Assembly: GCF_900104155.1 (NCBI RefSeq)
Contig: NZ_FMYB01000010.1
Span: 46,125-110,124 of the forward strand
Direction: 5' to 3'
DNA: 64,000 nt
Origin: Butyrivibrio sp. INlla16
Lineage (GTDB): Bacteria > Bacillota > Clostridia > Lachnospirales > Lachnospiraceae
Shown piece after piece: positions 1 through 8,995 of this stretch. The notes below the pieces were generated by a model. The model was not told where the DNA came from. It saw nothing but the letters and a program-made list of their open reading frames with translations, and made no database searches. The position numbers were made by a program, and so were the translations under genes. Position 1 is the stretch's first letter. Every line of letters begins with the position of its first letter.

Positions 1-500
1 TTATATCTGTCATGATAACCGAAAAAGGAAGGGAAATATTTATTCCACAGTTCTTCTTTATTATCAAAACAAGCCGTCATCAGCTGCAGTTTGTTTAGCG
101 AAAAGCGCATGCCATACAAGCTGTCACCGAGGAAATAATAGTGGTATTTGTAATCCTCCTGAAAAGCTGCCGCCGTGAAAAAGTCGAGAACAACAACCTT
201 AGGCTTTTGATATTTACATAGCTCCTTCAGATAATGATAGGAAACATGCAAAGGCTGCTCCGCGGAAGAAAGGTCATAACCAGCTATGCCATAATCGGTA
301 AAAAGCCTCGCCGTGTTGATTCCGCAGTGAACATGACTTGAACCAAGCATAACCACATCTATTGTGTTTTTAGGCTGGTCGTATAGTGCCCTCGACTGCG
401 TAACACCGGCCTCGGTCTTTACGCAGAGGACGTTGTTGGCGACTGAAAGAAGGCAGAAAAATACTATTAAACTAATTGAAGTAACTATTATTCTTTTCAT
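1..500 (-). CDS. SGNH/GDSL-like surface protein, 3' end outside window
   Basis: The frame is open from an ATG at 500 to the window edge, giving 166 residues of the N-terminal part. It has an uncleaved-anchor or signal-type hydrophobic stretch at residues 4-26, then a GSSH block near residue 52, the position of the first SGNH-hydrolase block. It is clearly paralogous to the protein at 2833-3906: both share VVMLGSSHV, SSAEQ, and CKYQKPKVVVLDFF. It starts 12 bases after the MBOAT acyltransferase stop on the same strand, so it is probably the last gene of that operon. Inferred role: extracytoplasmic acyl transfer or removal on a surface polysaccharide, by analogy with PatB/AlgJ/DltD-type partners of MBOAT proteins. 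The substrate is unknown and the C-terminal catalytic block is not visible. Confidence 0.8.
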   Translation of the reverse strand, partial: MKRIIVTSISLIVFFCLLSVANNVLCVKTEAGVTQSRALYDQPKNTIDVVMLGSSHVHCGINTARLFTDYGIAGYDLSSAEQPLHVSYHYLKELCKYQKPKVVVLDFFTAAAFQEDYKYHYYFLGDSLYGMRFSLNKLQLMTACFDNKEELWNKYFPSFFGYHDRY

Positions 501-512
501 ATTTTGTCCCAT

Positions 513-1970
513 TTAAAATTGTGCGTAGACGAAGCTTCTGATTTCTTCTCCGGCTCCGTATTTTCCGAATATCAATATTACAAGTGCGAGGAAAACAAAC
601 ACCGCACCTCTGGTAATGTCTCCCCATCTTGCGGACATGGTTTCGGGCGGGATGGTGTCTTTCCTGTACGAAATTATATCCATAACTGTAAGGATAAGCA
701 GGGATAATCCTGCAATCCACCATTCTGTCTGCACGAGTCCAAGCATCGGTCCGTCCTCAAAGGAAAGCCCAGTTCTAATTCCTGCTGTACCCACAAAAGG
801 AATCATCCCTTTGATATACGAAGCGGCAACGCTCATATCCGGAGCTCTGAAAAAGATCCAGGCAAAGGATACCAGAATAAAGCTTATAATTCGTCCGAGC
901 ATTCCTTTTACAAGAAATGCCGCTTTGCTCTTTCTCAAAAAGCTTGAAAGTACATTCATAACTCCGTGGAAAATTCCCCAGATTATGAAAGTAAGTCCTG
1001 CTCCGTGCCACATACCGCACACAAAGAAAACCACCAAGGTGTTAAAGGCTTTTCTGGCACCGCCCCTGCGATTTCCTCCAAGCGGAATATAGATGTAATC
1101 CTTTAGGAAATTACTTAGCGAAATATGCCAGCCTCGCCAGAATTCCACTATATTTTCCGTAAGATAAGGCGTCCTGAAATTCTGTGTAAGTTCTATTCCG
1201 TAAAGCGCGGAAATTCCGATCATTATATTAGTATAGCCCGCGAAGTCGCAGTATATCTGCATTGTATATAAAAGTGAAACCAGCATAAGAGTCAGAAAGC
1301 CATACTCCGATGGTTTTTCAAAGGCGGCATCAACCGGAATTCCTATCCTGTCGGCAATAACCATCTTCATGAAAAGTCCCCATAAAAGATATGACAGCGC
1401 GCGAATTGTCCTGTCAAAGTCAAAAAACTTTACGCTCTCCGTCTTCTTAATCTCTTCGAGGAATGCCCCTTCTCTCTCAATCGGGCCGCTCATCCACTTA
1501 GGAAACCACATCATGTAAAGCGCATAGATAAACGGATTTTTCTGTAGTGAAGTTTTTCCCATTGAAACGTCGGCAACATAGCTGATTGCCTGAAATGTAT
1601 AAAAAGATAAACCTATCGGAAGTCCAAGCTCCGCTATTTTTTCCGGTACGGATACTCCCACTAATGATGCTGCAATATAAAGGTATTTCCACCCAAAGAG
1701 AATAAGCGCAGGAATAGCTATGCCTATAGCAGTAGTTATATGCGCAAGTTTCACCTCATCTCTTTTTTGAAAATATGAAATCAATCCCCCGAAAAGGTAT
1801 GAGATCACCGTAATAAAAAGGAGCACCGTAAGCCCGAATGCTTTTCCCTGCCAGTATATAAAAAATACACTCGCAGCAAGAAGCACCCACTTACGAAATC
1901 TCCCCGGTGTGATATGAAAAAGTAAAACCGATATGATTATAAAGCCAATAGTCGTAAGCTGAAAAAGCAA
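513..1970 (-). CDS. MBOAT family O-acyltransferase (AlgI/PatA-like)
   Basis: This 485-residue polytopic membrane protein has the MBOAT hallmarks: an FWRGWHISLS block followed by IYIPLGGNRRG around residues 280-303, and MWHGAGLTFIIWG around 320, which holds the conserved catalytic histidine. Length fits the AlgI/DltB/PatA group. These proteins pass acyl groups, usually acetyl, across the membrane to secreted or surface polysaccharide. Both neighbours on the operon are SGNH-like proteins, the usual partners that complete the transfer outside the cell. It starts 5 bases after the stop of the 288-residue anchored protein, so the genes are likely co-transcribed. The acceptor polymer cannot be told from sequence. 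Confidence 0.93.
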   Translation of the reverse strand: MLFQLTTIGFIIISVLLFHITPGRFRKWVLLAASVFFIYWQGKAFGLTVLLFITVISYLFGGLISYFQKRDEVKLAHITTAIGIAIPALILFGWKYLYIAASLVGVSVPEKIAELGLPIGLSFYTFQAISYVADVSMGKTSLQKNPFIYALYMMWFPKWMSGPIEREGAFLEEIKKTESVKFFDFDRTIRALSYLLWGLFMKMVIADRIGIPVDAAFEKPSEYGFLTLMLVSLLYTMQIYCDFAGYTNIMIGISALYGIELTQNFRTPYLTENIVEFWRGWHISLSNFLKDYIYIPLGGNRRGGARKAFNTLVVFFVCGMWHGAGLTFIIWGIFHGVMNVLSSFLRKSKAAFLVKGMLGRIISFILVSFAWIFFRAPDMSVAASYIKGMIPFVGTAGIRTGLSFEDGPMLGLVQTEWWIAGLSLLILTVMDIISYRKDTIPPETMSARWGDITRGAVFVFLALVILIFGKYGAGEEIRSFVYAQF

Positions 1971-1975
1971 GTAAA

Positions 1976-2842
1976 TTATCCCCCAATCTTAGCTGATAAT
2001 TCGTCAAGAGTCATATGTGAAAGAGCCGGCGATGATCCCCAGGAATACTGGGATTTAAAATCATACTCACCGTCAGCTATCATAAGCTCGTCAAGAAAAT
2101 AATGACCGTAATCATCCCCAAGCGCACTCGAAAAGACAGCCCTGTAATCCTCCTCAGAAACACTGCTTCCGTCTCCTGCCATAAATGAAGCTCCGTTTTC
2201 CACCGCAACATTATTTGTCAGTTCCGGAGCTTTGGTCTGTTCATTAACCCTGTAAAGATACGACTCTATTCTGCCGCCGTTATTTGAAATAACATATTTT
2301 ATAAAGAGATTCTTCTCAAGAAAAAGAGCTGCGTAAGTGCCCGGCATATATGAAGAATCATCGTCAGTTTCATCGACATAAATCTCAAAGGGCTCGGAGA
2401 CAGCTTCACCTACATAGCTGCAGTAGAAAGCTCTCTTTCCGGAAACATCGTGCATTATAAGTTCCGGAATCCCATCCTTATCAATATCAATAAGAGAAAA
2501 TCTGGCAAGGTCTCCGGATATATCCGTGTACAAAGAAGCACACTCATCCCTAAACTGAGTCGCCCTGCTTATGATACCTTCCTTGTATGCCGCACTTGCA
2601 AGGACTTCGCCCGGATCTACAACAGCTTGTTCTACAGGTTCTTCCTCAGTCGCCTCTATATTTTCTCCGGCAGATTCCTCTGTGATTGTCTCTTTCAGAT
2701 CGTCATAGGAAGTCATGCCGGTATTATCACTCTTCCCCGGTCTGAACAGCAGAATAAGTACAGTGGCAAGTATTACTATTACCAGCACCGTGATGGCTAT
2801 AAAAATTATGCGTCTTAGTTTTTTATTCTTCTTTATCGCCAT
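1976..2842 (-). CDS. Membrane-anchored extracytoplasmic protein, unknown function
   Basis: This 288-residue protein has a very basic N-terminus (KKNKKLRR), one transmembrane helix at about residues 11-33, an acidic Glu/Asp-rich linker, then a globular outside domain. The domain contains LIDIDKDGIPELIMHD, a short calcium-loop-like motif (DxDxDG) common in repeat-type surface domains. I do not recognise a named family. Its start overlaps the 3' end of the upstream SGNH gene by 10 bases, and MBOAT follows after 5 bases, so it belongs to the O-acylation operon. A role as an accessory or polymer-binding subunit is inference from position only. Confidence 0.8.
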   Translation of the reverse strand: MAIKKNKKLRRIIFIAITVLVIVILATVLILLFRPGKSDNTGMTSYDDLKETITEESAGENIEATEEEPVEQAVVDPGEVLASAAYKEGIISRATQFRDECASLYTDISGDLARFSLIDIDKDGIPELIMHDVSGKRAFYCSYVGEAVSEPFEIYVDETDDDSSYMPGTYAALFLEKNLFIKYVISNNGGRIESYLYRVNEQTKAPELTNNVAVENGASFMAGDGSSVSEEDYRAVFSSALGDDYGHYFLDELMIADGEYDFKSQYSWGSSPALSHMTLDELSAKIGG

Positions 2843-3906
2843 TCCCAGCCCTCACCGGCAACCTCTGCCTTAAGCTCTTCCACGCCTGCGTCCCATGAAC
2901 TGTAATATTCATCACCTCTGTGATCCGGAAGTTTTTCTTCGCCGTATCTGCTTCTTAAATCCTGCGCAAGGTATTTTGCAAACTGTGTGGCACCGTAATA
3001 ATTCAGGTGCGAACTGCCATCTGCAAAATGTGTACCGCCCTCGTAGTCTATTCCCAGATCACCTATATGTTTAAAAGTATAGTCAAAATAAACATTGTCT
3101 ATACCCTCATTCTTTATCTCCTCCAGGTAATTCTCCAGCCAGTTGTACCTTAGGTCCTCCTCCTGGGTTACGCCCTCCTGCTGCCCTACATTCAGGTTAT
3201 AGGGAACTATCGTAATGTACAGTTCTATTCCGTTTTTATATGTATAATCGATTATTTTTCTTAGGTATTTCTGAGATTTTTCGGAAGGTGCCTTAACATC
3301 AGTGGTATTTGGACTTGGTGTATTAACGGCAGCCATTTTAAAAGAAGGTGTATATCCCTTAAAAGAGCTGTAGTCCTTGCTCCATCCTTCCTTAAGTGTG
3401 GCAAGATCTCCTTCGGAATCCGCCCCGTAATATGAAGAAAGATATTTCTTTTTCATGTTCTCATCGCCATCAACCGCGGTCTCGACCATTTCAACTTTAT
3501 TGAGGGAATATCTGATGCCGCAGAGCGCATCGTTCAGATAATAGTACTTATCGGCGTAGCTGTCCAGAAAGGCGCAGGGCGCAAAGAAGTCCAGCACCAC
3601 AACCTTAGGCTTTTGATATTTACAGATCTCTCTAAGATAATAGTAGGAAATCCAAATCGCCTGCTCTGCAGAGGAATAGTCATAGGCACTGATTCCGTAT
3701 TCCTCCCACATCTTATAGGTATTTATTCCGTAATTTACATGGCTTGATCCCAGCATAACCACATCTATGCTGTCCCTCGGCTGGCAGTACATTGCAAGTC
3801 CCTGCCGTATGCCACCGTTTGGTCTGTCTGTCACTATGCCACCTCCAAAGTTTACTGTACTTAGAAGGCAGGTTATGGTCAAAAATGCAGCCATTAAAGA
3901 TTTCAT
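2833..3906 (-). CDS. SGNH/GDSL-like protein of O-acylation operon
   Basis: This 357-residue protein begins with a signal-type hydrophobic segment (residues 1-22). GSSH lies near residue 53, matching SGNH block I, and DGSSHLNYYGA near residue 295 matches the C-terminal block that supplies the catalytic His. It is the first gene of a minus-strand operon continuing with the anchored protein, MBOAT and a second SGNH paralogue. Such proteins act outside the membrane with MBOAT transporters to place acetyl groups on polysaccharide. The start is supported by the hydrophobic leader and by GAGGA about 7 bases before the ATG. Hydrolase versus transferase activity cannot be decided here. Confidence 0.85.
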   Translation of the reverse strand: MKSLMAAFLTITCLLSTVNFGGGIVTDRPNGGIRQGLAMYCQPRDSIDVVMLGSSHVNYGINTYKMWEEYGISAYDYSSAEQAIWISYYYLREICKYQKPKVVVLDFFAPCAFLDSYADKYYYLNDALCGIRYSLNKVEMVETAVDGDENMKKKYLSSYYGADSEGDLATLKEGWSKDYSSFKGYTPSFKMAAVNTPSPNTTDVKAPSEKSQKYLRKIIDYTYKNGIELYITIVPYNLNVGQQEGVTQEEDLRYNWLENYLEEIKNEGIDNVYFDYTFKHIGDLGIDYEGGTHFADGSSHLNYYGATQFAKYLAQDLRSRYGEEKLPDHRGDEYYSSWDAGVEELKAEVAGEGWEWR

Positions 3907-3984
3907 GGGAAAGTCCTCATTATCAGATTTATAATGGATTAAACGCGCTTATATTGATTTTATAGCCGGGAAGGCTTTTTTACA

Positions 3985-4015
3985 ACAAAAAGAAGCTCCG
4001 GCATACCGGAGCTTC
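3985..4015 (-). terminator. Rho-independent terminator after PhoH-family gene
   Basis: A perfect 10-bp stem (3992-4001 with 4006-4015) has a 4-base loop. Read on the minus strand it is followed by TTTTTGTTGTAAAAAA. It lies 67 bases past the stop at 4082, with a palindromic dispersed repeat in between. Confidence 0.8.
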
Positions 4016-4070
4016 CCCTCATCCGTCAGCTTCGCTGACACCTTCCCCCAGTGGGGGAAGGCATTATGTA
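4013..4070. repeat. Dispersed palindromic intergenic repeat, copy 1
   Basis: The element starts TTCCCCTCATCCG, has an inner hairpin TCAGC-TTC-GCTGA, then a 19-base palindrome CTTCCCCCA-G-TGGGGGAAG (4042-4060), and ends GGCATTATGTA. The 5' and 3' ends match another copy at 33394-33437, and parts match 15463-15480 and 19196-19215. It sits in the 3' region of the PhoH-family gene. Function unknown. Confidence 0.65.
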
Positions 4071-4081
4071 TTCTCTGACAC

Positions 4082-5473
4082 TTATAATATCACTTTATCT
4101 CGCATTCTTCCGATGGCGTCCATAGCGAGTCTGGATCTCTCGCATTCCTCTGTAGACAGTGTAATCTGCCAGCAGAGTTCGGAGCCCTTCATGTGCTCGG
4201 AAGCATAGGATAGACCGTTTGTCCTCTCATCAAGGAAAGGTCTGTCTATCTGATTGGGATCTCCCAATAGAATTATCTTGGTATCCTTACCTGCTCTGGT
4301 GATGATGCCCTTCGCCTGAGCCGGCGTCATATTCTGGGCTTCGTCAATTATGAGGTAGGTCTTAAGGATTGAACGGCCTCGGATGAAGTTAAGGGCTTCA
4401 GTCTGAACGATTCCTCTCTCAAAGATCTCATCCGTCTTATCCTGAAGTTCCTTCTCATCGTTATAGCGCTCTTCCTCGCTCGAATCGATGAGCTGTTCCA
4501 GGTTATCGATTATAGGTCTCATAAGAGGTCCTATCTTTTCCTGCTCATCGCCGGGCAAAAATCCGATGTCATCATCAAACTGGGAATTAGGTCTGCAGAC
4601 AAGGATTCTTCTATACTCTCCCGTAGGTCTGTTTATCATCTTCTCAAGACCTACTGCCAGTGAGTAGAAAGTCTTGGCTGTTCCCGCCATACCCTTAACT
4701 ATAACCAGCGGTGCCTTGTCCGCAGGCTGCATCAGCGCCTCCTGAAGGAAGTACTGACCTGCGTTCCTGGGCGTTACGCCGTAGGGCTGCGCTTTTTCAA
4801 ATTCAAGCTTTCTGATAACTCCGTGGTCGACTCTGCCCATCTGTGTCTTATTGGTGGACTGGTCGCTCTGAAGTACTACAAATTCATTCTCATAGAGTTC
4901 CGGCTTGATCTTATCTCCGTTTTCATCGCAGATATAAACTACATCAACCGGTACTCCCTTTCTTCTAAATTCTTTAAAATTCTCTTCCGGTGCGTATACC
5001 CTTATTCTTCCGGCATACTGATCGTCACCTGATACTACCTGTTCAGTTGTAAAGTCCTGAGCCTGGATCCCGAGGAGCTGTGCCTTTATTCGCATCAGAA
5101 TATCCTTTGTTACAAGGATTACCTGCTCCTTATGTGTATCCGAAAGCCCTTTGCAAACTCTGAGAATACGGTTGTCGGATTTGTACTCCACCATATCCTT
5201 GGGAAGCTCTACATCCTTATAGTTTTTCTCTACCCTAAGGATCGCTCCGTCTTGCAGTTCTACTCCCTTTGTAAGATCTCCTTCCTTTCTCAGTTCTTCA
5301 AGTAACCTGATTACTTCTCGGACATTGGCACCGCGCTCACCCTCGTCGCGTTTGTGCGTATCCAGTTCTTCAAGTACCACCAGCGGCAGGACAACATCGT
5401 TGTCATCGAAGCACCGCAGAGCATGTGGCGCCTGAATGAGGACATTAGTATCGAGTACATAGATTTTTTTCAT
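4082..5473 (-). CDS. PhoH family ATPase with N-terminal PIN domain (YlaK-like)
   Basis: In this 463-residue protein the first 150 or so residues form a PIN nuclease domain: KIYVLDTNVLIQAP with the first acidic residue, and further acidic residues near EELDTHK and DNRILR. The C-terminal half is a PhoH ATPase with Walker A GMAGTAKT near residue 262 and Walker B LIIDEAQN near 376, then GDPNQID. This PIN-PhoH order is standard in Firmicutes. The family is linked to RNA handling, though its exact substrate is not settled. It is transcribed alone, with a terminator at 3985-4015. The ATG is preceded by GGGGGGAAGTGC, a usable ribosome binding site. Confidence 0.93.
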   Translation of the reverse strand: MKKIYVLDTNVLIQAPHALRCFDDNDVVLPLVVLEELDTHKRDEGERGANVREVIRLLEELRKEGDLTKGVELQDGAILRVEKNYKDVELPKDMVEYKSDNRILRVCKGLSDTHKEQVILVTKDILMRIKAQLLGIQAQDFTTEQVVSGDDQYAGRIRVYAPEENFKEFRRKGVPVDVVYICDENGDKIKPELYENEFVVLQSDQSTNKTQMGRVDHGVIRKLEFEKAQPYGVTPRNAGQYFLQEALMQPADKAPLVIVKGMAGTAKTFYSLAVGLEKMINRPTGEYRRILVCRPNSQFDDDIGFLPGDEQEKIGPLMRPIIDNLEQLIDSSEEERYNDEKELQDKTDEIFERGIVQTEALNFIRGRSILKTYLIIDEAQNMTPAQAKGIITRAGKDTKIILLGDPNQIDRPFLDERTNGLSYASEHMKGSELCWQITLSTEECERSRLAMDAIGRMRDKVIL

Positions 5474-5519
5474 GCACTTCCCCCCATCCTGTTTAGTTTA
5501 GACGTGTGATGCTATATCA

Positions 5520-5564
5520 CAAAAAAATGGTATAACCCTTACGTCTATGTAAGAATTATACCAT
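5520..5564 (-). terminator. Terminator downstream of TRAP binding-protein gene
   Basis: The arms TGGTATAACCCTTAC (5528-5542) and GTAAGAATTATACCA (5549-5563) pair over 13 of 15 positions. On the minus strand the hairpin is followed by TTTTTTT. It follows the 5606 stop by about 40 bases and also lies just upstream of the PhoH-family gene, so it insulates the two. Confidence 0.75.
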
Positions 5565-5605
5565 ATTTTGGGTTTGTTCATACTAAAAAATACTATAATT
5601 TGTGA

Positions 5606-6625
5606 TTACCTGCTATCCAGCCACTGTCTGGTTTTGGCGTAAACATCCTTGAAATCACCTGAATAATTCTCGCGAATTGACTCGGTCGCTTCTATAAACA
5701 ACTTGGGATCCGGATATGTAACCTCCAGTCCGAGTTCTTCAAGCTTCTTAAAAATATCCTCTTCATTCTGATGAACTGCCTCGTGCTCTCCATCCGCGGA
5801 TACCTTGGCTGCAGCATCAATGACAGCTCTGTCCTCTTCGCTCAGACTGTTATACACGCTTGTCCTCATAACCATGTTCCATAAATTATACGCATGATTG
5901 GTAACTGCAACATAATTCTGAATCTTATAATATTCGTTTGTGTAGAAGGTAGTTGCTGACCAGTCAGCTCCATCAAAAGTCCTTCTGTTCAGATTGTCAT
6001 ATAGTTCGGAGCTCACATAACTGTAGGAGGTTGCTCCGAGTACCGAAAACATATCCATCAGAGTCTTACTCTTAACGGTTCCTATTATTAGTCCCTTCAT
6101 ATCCTCGGGAGTATTGATCGGGCGAACGGAATTTGACAGATTTCGGAAGGATCCACAATAGTGGCTCAGCACTTTAAAGCCTCTCTTTTCAAGCTTGTCA
6201 TCTACCTCCCTGTTGATGTCACACTCGGAAAATTCCCATGCGGTCTCATGATCGGTGAAAAGGTAAGGAAGTCCGGTTATTCCTTCCTCAGGAACTATAT
6301 CGGTAAAATAGGGTGCAGCTATGATCGAAACATCGACCTTTCCTTTTTTCATATCATCATAGATAAGCAGCTGGTCCCCGTATTCATCCTGGTAGTGAAC
6401 ATCGCATTTAACGCGTCCCTGCGTGCCCGTTTCAACATCAGATGCGAACTGTCTGACATAATCACATCTGAAATCATCCCGGGGCATGGCAACACAAATT
6501 TTAATCGTGCTGACGCCGTCCGAACTTTTAGCAGGTCCTTTACAGCCTGCAAGTGCGAACGTACATAGCACACCTATGAAAACCGATATAATTACCTTTT
6601 TATATAATGTCAAAAGCCTTGTCAT
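5606..6625 (-). CDS. TRAP transporter solute-binding lipoprotein (DctP-like)
   Basis: From the ATG at 6625 this is 339 residues. It opens with a lipoprotein signal peptide ending in the lipobox FALAGC, so the mature protein would be lipid-anchored outside the membrane. The rest fits the DctP family: an early KICVAMP strand, YGDQLLIYDDMKKGKVDV, GLPYLFTDHETAW, and the family-typical IGTVKSKTLMDMFSVLGA segment. DctP proteins deliver organic acids to DctQM permeases. A longer frame begins at 6673, but GGAGAAACCATAT precedes the 6625 ATG and the signal peptide fits better from there. No dctQ or dctM lies nearby, which is unusual. Confidence 0.87.
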   Translation of the reverse strand: MTRLLTLYKKVIISVFIGVLCTFALAGCKGPAKSSDGVSTIKICVAMPRDDFRCDYVRQFASDVETGTQGRVKCDVHYQDEYGDQLLIYDDMKKGKVDVSIIAAPYFTDIVPEEGITGLPYLFTDHETAWEFSECDINREVDDKLEKRGFKVLSHYCGSFRNLSNSVRPINTPEDMKGLIIGTVKSKTLMDMFSVLGATSYSYVSSELYDNLNRRTFDGADWSATTFYTNEYYKIQNYVAVTNHAYNLWNMVMRTSVYNSLSEEDRAVIDAAAKVSADGEHEAVHQNEEDIFKKLEELGLEVTYPDPKLFIEATESIRENYSGDFKDVYAKTRQWLDSR

Positions 6626-6759
6626 ATATGGTTTCTCCATATTTTCTACTATCATTAATCTTAGGTAAACCATACATTAAATGCAATTAATTTATTCTAA
6701 AAATATTATGATATAATGAGTTTATAAGTTATTATTTCCGTGGGGAGGAGCATAGAACT

Positions 6760-8028
6760 TTGGCGCTTTTTGGCAGAAATTATGATGATGAACTTGATAA
6801 TAATTATGTGCCGCTCGAAGAGTTTGCTCCTACCATCAGCAGGCAGGAAGTGGTCAAGCGGAAAAAGCTCTCAGACCTCATTTCCCCTATTCGCGACATT
6901 CCCACAGCTTTAAGAGGAAGAAGAGACCAGATAGAAAGTGACCTTTCATCCTTTTCATCGGATCAGGATGAGAGCTTTGATGAGCTGGAGGAAATGCTCT
7001 CCGATGTTGTGGATGATACCAAGGGGCATATAGACGATGTTGCCACTTTAAACGGAACCATAGAAAAGGTGCGTGAGGCTCTTTCATCCATAAAGGAGAC
7101 AACCGACAATCTACCGGAGCTCCCTGACAATTCGGAGCTCAGCGATGAGATAGAGATTCCACAGATAAACCTGCCAAAGCTCTCTGCTGAATATATGCCT
7201 GATTCCGAGCTTGTTGCGCAGATACGCAGCTACTCATCATTTTCACACATATTAAAAAAATCCGTTGAGTACACACTCTCATCCCTCGATCAGTACCACA
7301 AGCAGGTACAAAGCCTTTCAAAGAAAAAAGAAATGCTCGAAGCCCTGGCATCGGAGGCTGATCTTCTGGCGCTTAATACAACTATAGATGCCACTCATAT
7401 GAACGAGGAAAACAGGGCCTTTTCCACGAAGGTTGCCGCTGAGGTTGGAGATCTGTCCAGGAAGATTCATGATATCTCTGCTGCCCTTGATGCAGAGCTC
7501 GGTGCACTGGAAAACGGCTTTAGGACCGTAAGGTCTTCCGTAAACACCATAGAATCCGCTCACAGGGATGCTTCCAGATACGCAGATATGTACTCATCTG
7601 CCAGTAACGAGTATTACAGACAGAGTACTAATTACACGAACATATTGATCCAAAGTCTTTCAAGACTCAATCAGGATTTCAGGGAGACACTCGATAAACA
7701 GGATGCTATTCAGGCTGATTACCTGAAAGCGTTGGAGGTTTTCAGATCTGATATAATGACCTCCGCCCGTGAGATACTATATAAGGGAAGCCGTATAGGA
7801 AGTGTTCTGGACGGCTGCATACGCGGCTCTGCTTCTCTTAAGGAAGAAATGACAGAAACTCTTGAGAATATTGATGAGCTTAAGTCTCTTCTTTCAGATG
7901 TGAGAAAAACCGATGCTATAAGAAAATCCAAATATTCATCAGCTTTGCTGAAAGCCTTTGACCAGGATATTGTATGGCTGCACAATAAGATTGAAAGCGT
8001 CATGGAAGCAGCTGAAAACGAATCATAA
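6760..8028 (+). CDS. Soluble chemoreceptor-like coiled-coil protein, unknown role
   Basis: This 422-residue protein has no membrane segment and is mostly heptad-type helix. Around residues 200-235 it has a degraded chemoreceptor hairpin tip: DLLALNTTIDA, then NEENRAF, then KVAAEVGDLSRKI. This lines up with the canonical [16 protein letters not shown]...[15 protein letters not shown], but the ARAGE/GKG tip residues are changed. CheA/CheW contact may therefore be lost or altered. The start is TTG at 6760, set by GGGGAGGAG ending 9 bases upstream. It stands alone between a convergent terminator and an oppositely oriented gene. Possible roles are a cytosolic receptor partner or an unrelated structural coil; I cannot choose. 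Confidence 0.8.
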   Translation: MALFGRNYDDELDNNYVPLEEFAPTISRQEVVKRKKLSDLISPIRDIPTALRGRRDQIESDLSSFSSDQDESFDELEEMLSDVVDDTKGHIDDVATLNGTIEKVREALSSIKETTDNLPELPDNSELSDEIEIPQINLPKLSAEYMPDSELVAQIRSYSSFSHILKKSVEYTLSSLDQYHKQVQSLSKKKEMLEALASEADLLALNTTIDATHMNEENRAFSTKVAAEVGDLSRKIHDISAALDAELGALENGFRTVRSSVNTIESAHRDASRYADMYSSASNEYYRQSTNYTNILIQSLSRLNQDFRETLDKQDAIQADYLKALEVFRSDIMTSAREILYKGSRIGSVLDGCIRGSASLKEEMTETLENIDELKSLLSDVRKTDAIRKSKYSSALLKAFDQDIVWLHNKIESVMEAAENES

Positions 8029-8036
8029 TTGCACAA

Positions 8037-8067
8037 AAGAGCCGGTGGTAAAAACCATCGGCTCTTT
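8037..8067 (+). terminator. Terminator after the 6760 coiled-coil gene
   Basis: GAGCCGGTGGT (8039-8049) pairs with ACCATCGGCTC (8054-8064) with one G-T pair. TTTCTCCC follows, a short T tract. It begins 8 bases after the stop. Confidence 0.65.
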
Positions 8068-8237
8068 CTCCCTCATAAATACATAAACCGCAGAACGATT
8101 TATTTAGCAGGTCCTGCCTGCACTAAAATATCTCACCCATCAATATAATTAGATTTTATCACACTTTCGCGATAATACAACCCCAAAAAAGTGATTTTAG
8201 GGCGTTTTTTATAATTTTTTAATAAACCAGTTTCCTC

Positions 8238-8966
8238 TCAGAACTTGATATACCTAGGTCTACCCGAACTTACCACGTAATCCTCTGCCCAGATATAAGC
8301 AACCAGTTTCCCATGATAATAAAATTCACAGCGGTTTCCCTTTATCTCATCCATTACCAGTGTAATTGCATCGACCCGGATACAATCCTCGGAATTCTCA
8401 TACCACAATCCCTGAACATTCTGTGCATAGGTAATAACGAAATCCTTGAGCTCGCAGTAGTGGAATCTGTCGTAAGTGACAAGCATCCTGGACCTCTTAC
8501 ATTCATCCGCGCCTGCCTTGGGTATTCTGGCTCCTATAATCTTAATCCTGCCGCTCTTCATTCGTCTGAAGGAAATCATAATCTCATAGCCGCCTTCAAG
8601 AGCCTGATAAAGCACAAAGGGATGTGTACTGCAGTAGAGTCTCTCGCTTCCATAGCCAAGCTTTCTTCGAAGGCTTGTAAGCGCCAGTCTGATTTTGGCT
8701 ATAAACGCTTCATCCTCATTGTTTCTTCTGACCTGAAGCCTTAAGATAACCGCATACTCTGCCTGTAAATAGTAATAATAGGCCTGTGATATGTCCGCCG
8801 TACCTCCGATTCCCTTGCGGTACATATCACCAAGCTCATAGGCAGCCTCCGCAAATCTGCATCTGTAGTGGCCTTTTCCTTCACTTATGAACTTTTTAAG
8901 CTCCCGTCGGTACTCAGCGCGCTTGGTCCTTCTGATGCCGACTCTTGATTCGTCCCGTTCTTTCAT
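8238..8966 (-). CDS. Sel1-repeat-like protein of unknown function
   Basis: This is a 242-residue soluble basic protein. Residues 38-75 read AAYELGDMYRKGIGGTADISQAYYYYLQAE, close to one Sel1-type helical repeat (AAxxLGxxYxxGxGVxxDxxxAxxxYxxA). The rest resembles no family I know. It lies divergently from the CPBP protease gene with 115 bases between the starts. The ATG at 8966 has no purine-rich ribosome binding site: TATTATAACATCT comes directly before it, so a leaderless or very short-leader mRNA is possible. Function not assigned. Confidence 0.75.
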   Translation of the reverse strand: MKERDESRVGIRRTKRAEYRRELKKFISEGKGHYRCRFAEAAYELGDMYRKGIGGTADISQAYYYYLQAEYAVILRLQVRRNNEDEAFIAKIRLALTSLRRKLGYGSERLYCSTHPFVLYQALEGGYEIMISFRRMKSGRIKIIGARIPKAGADECKRSRMLVTYDRFHYCELKDFVITYAQNVQGLWYENSEDCIRVDAITLVMDEIKGNRCEFYYHGKLVAYIWAEDYVVSSGRPRYIKF

Positions 8967-8995
8967 AGATGTTATAATATCACAGAAGGGGTTTC

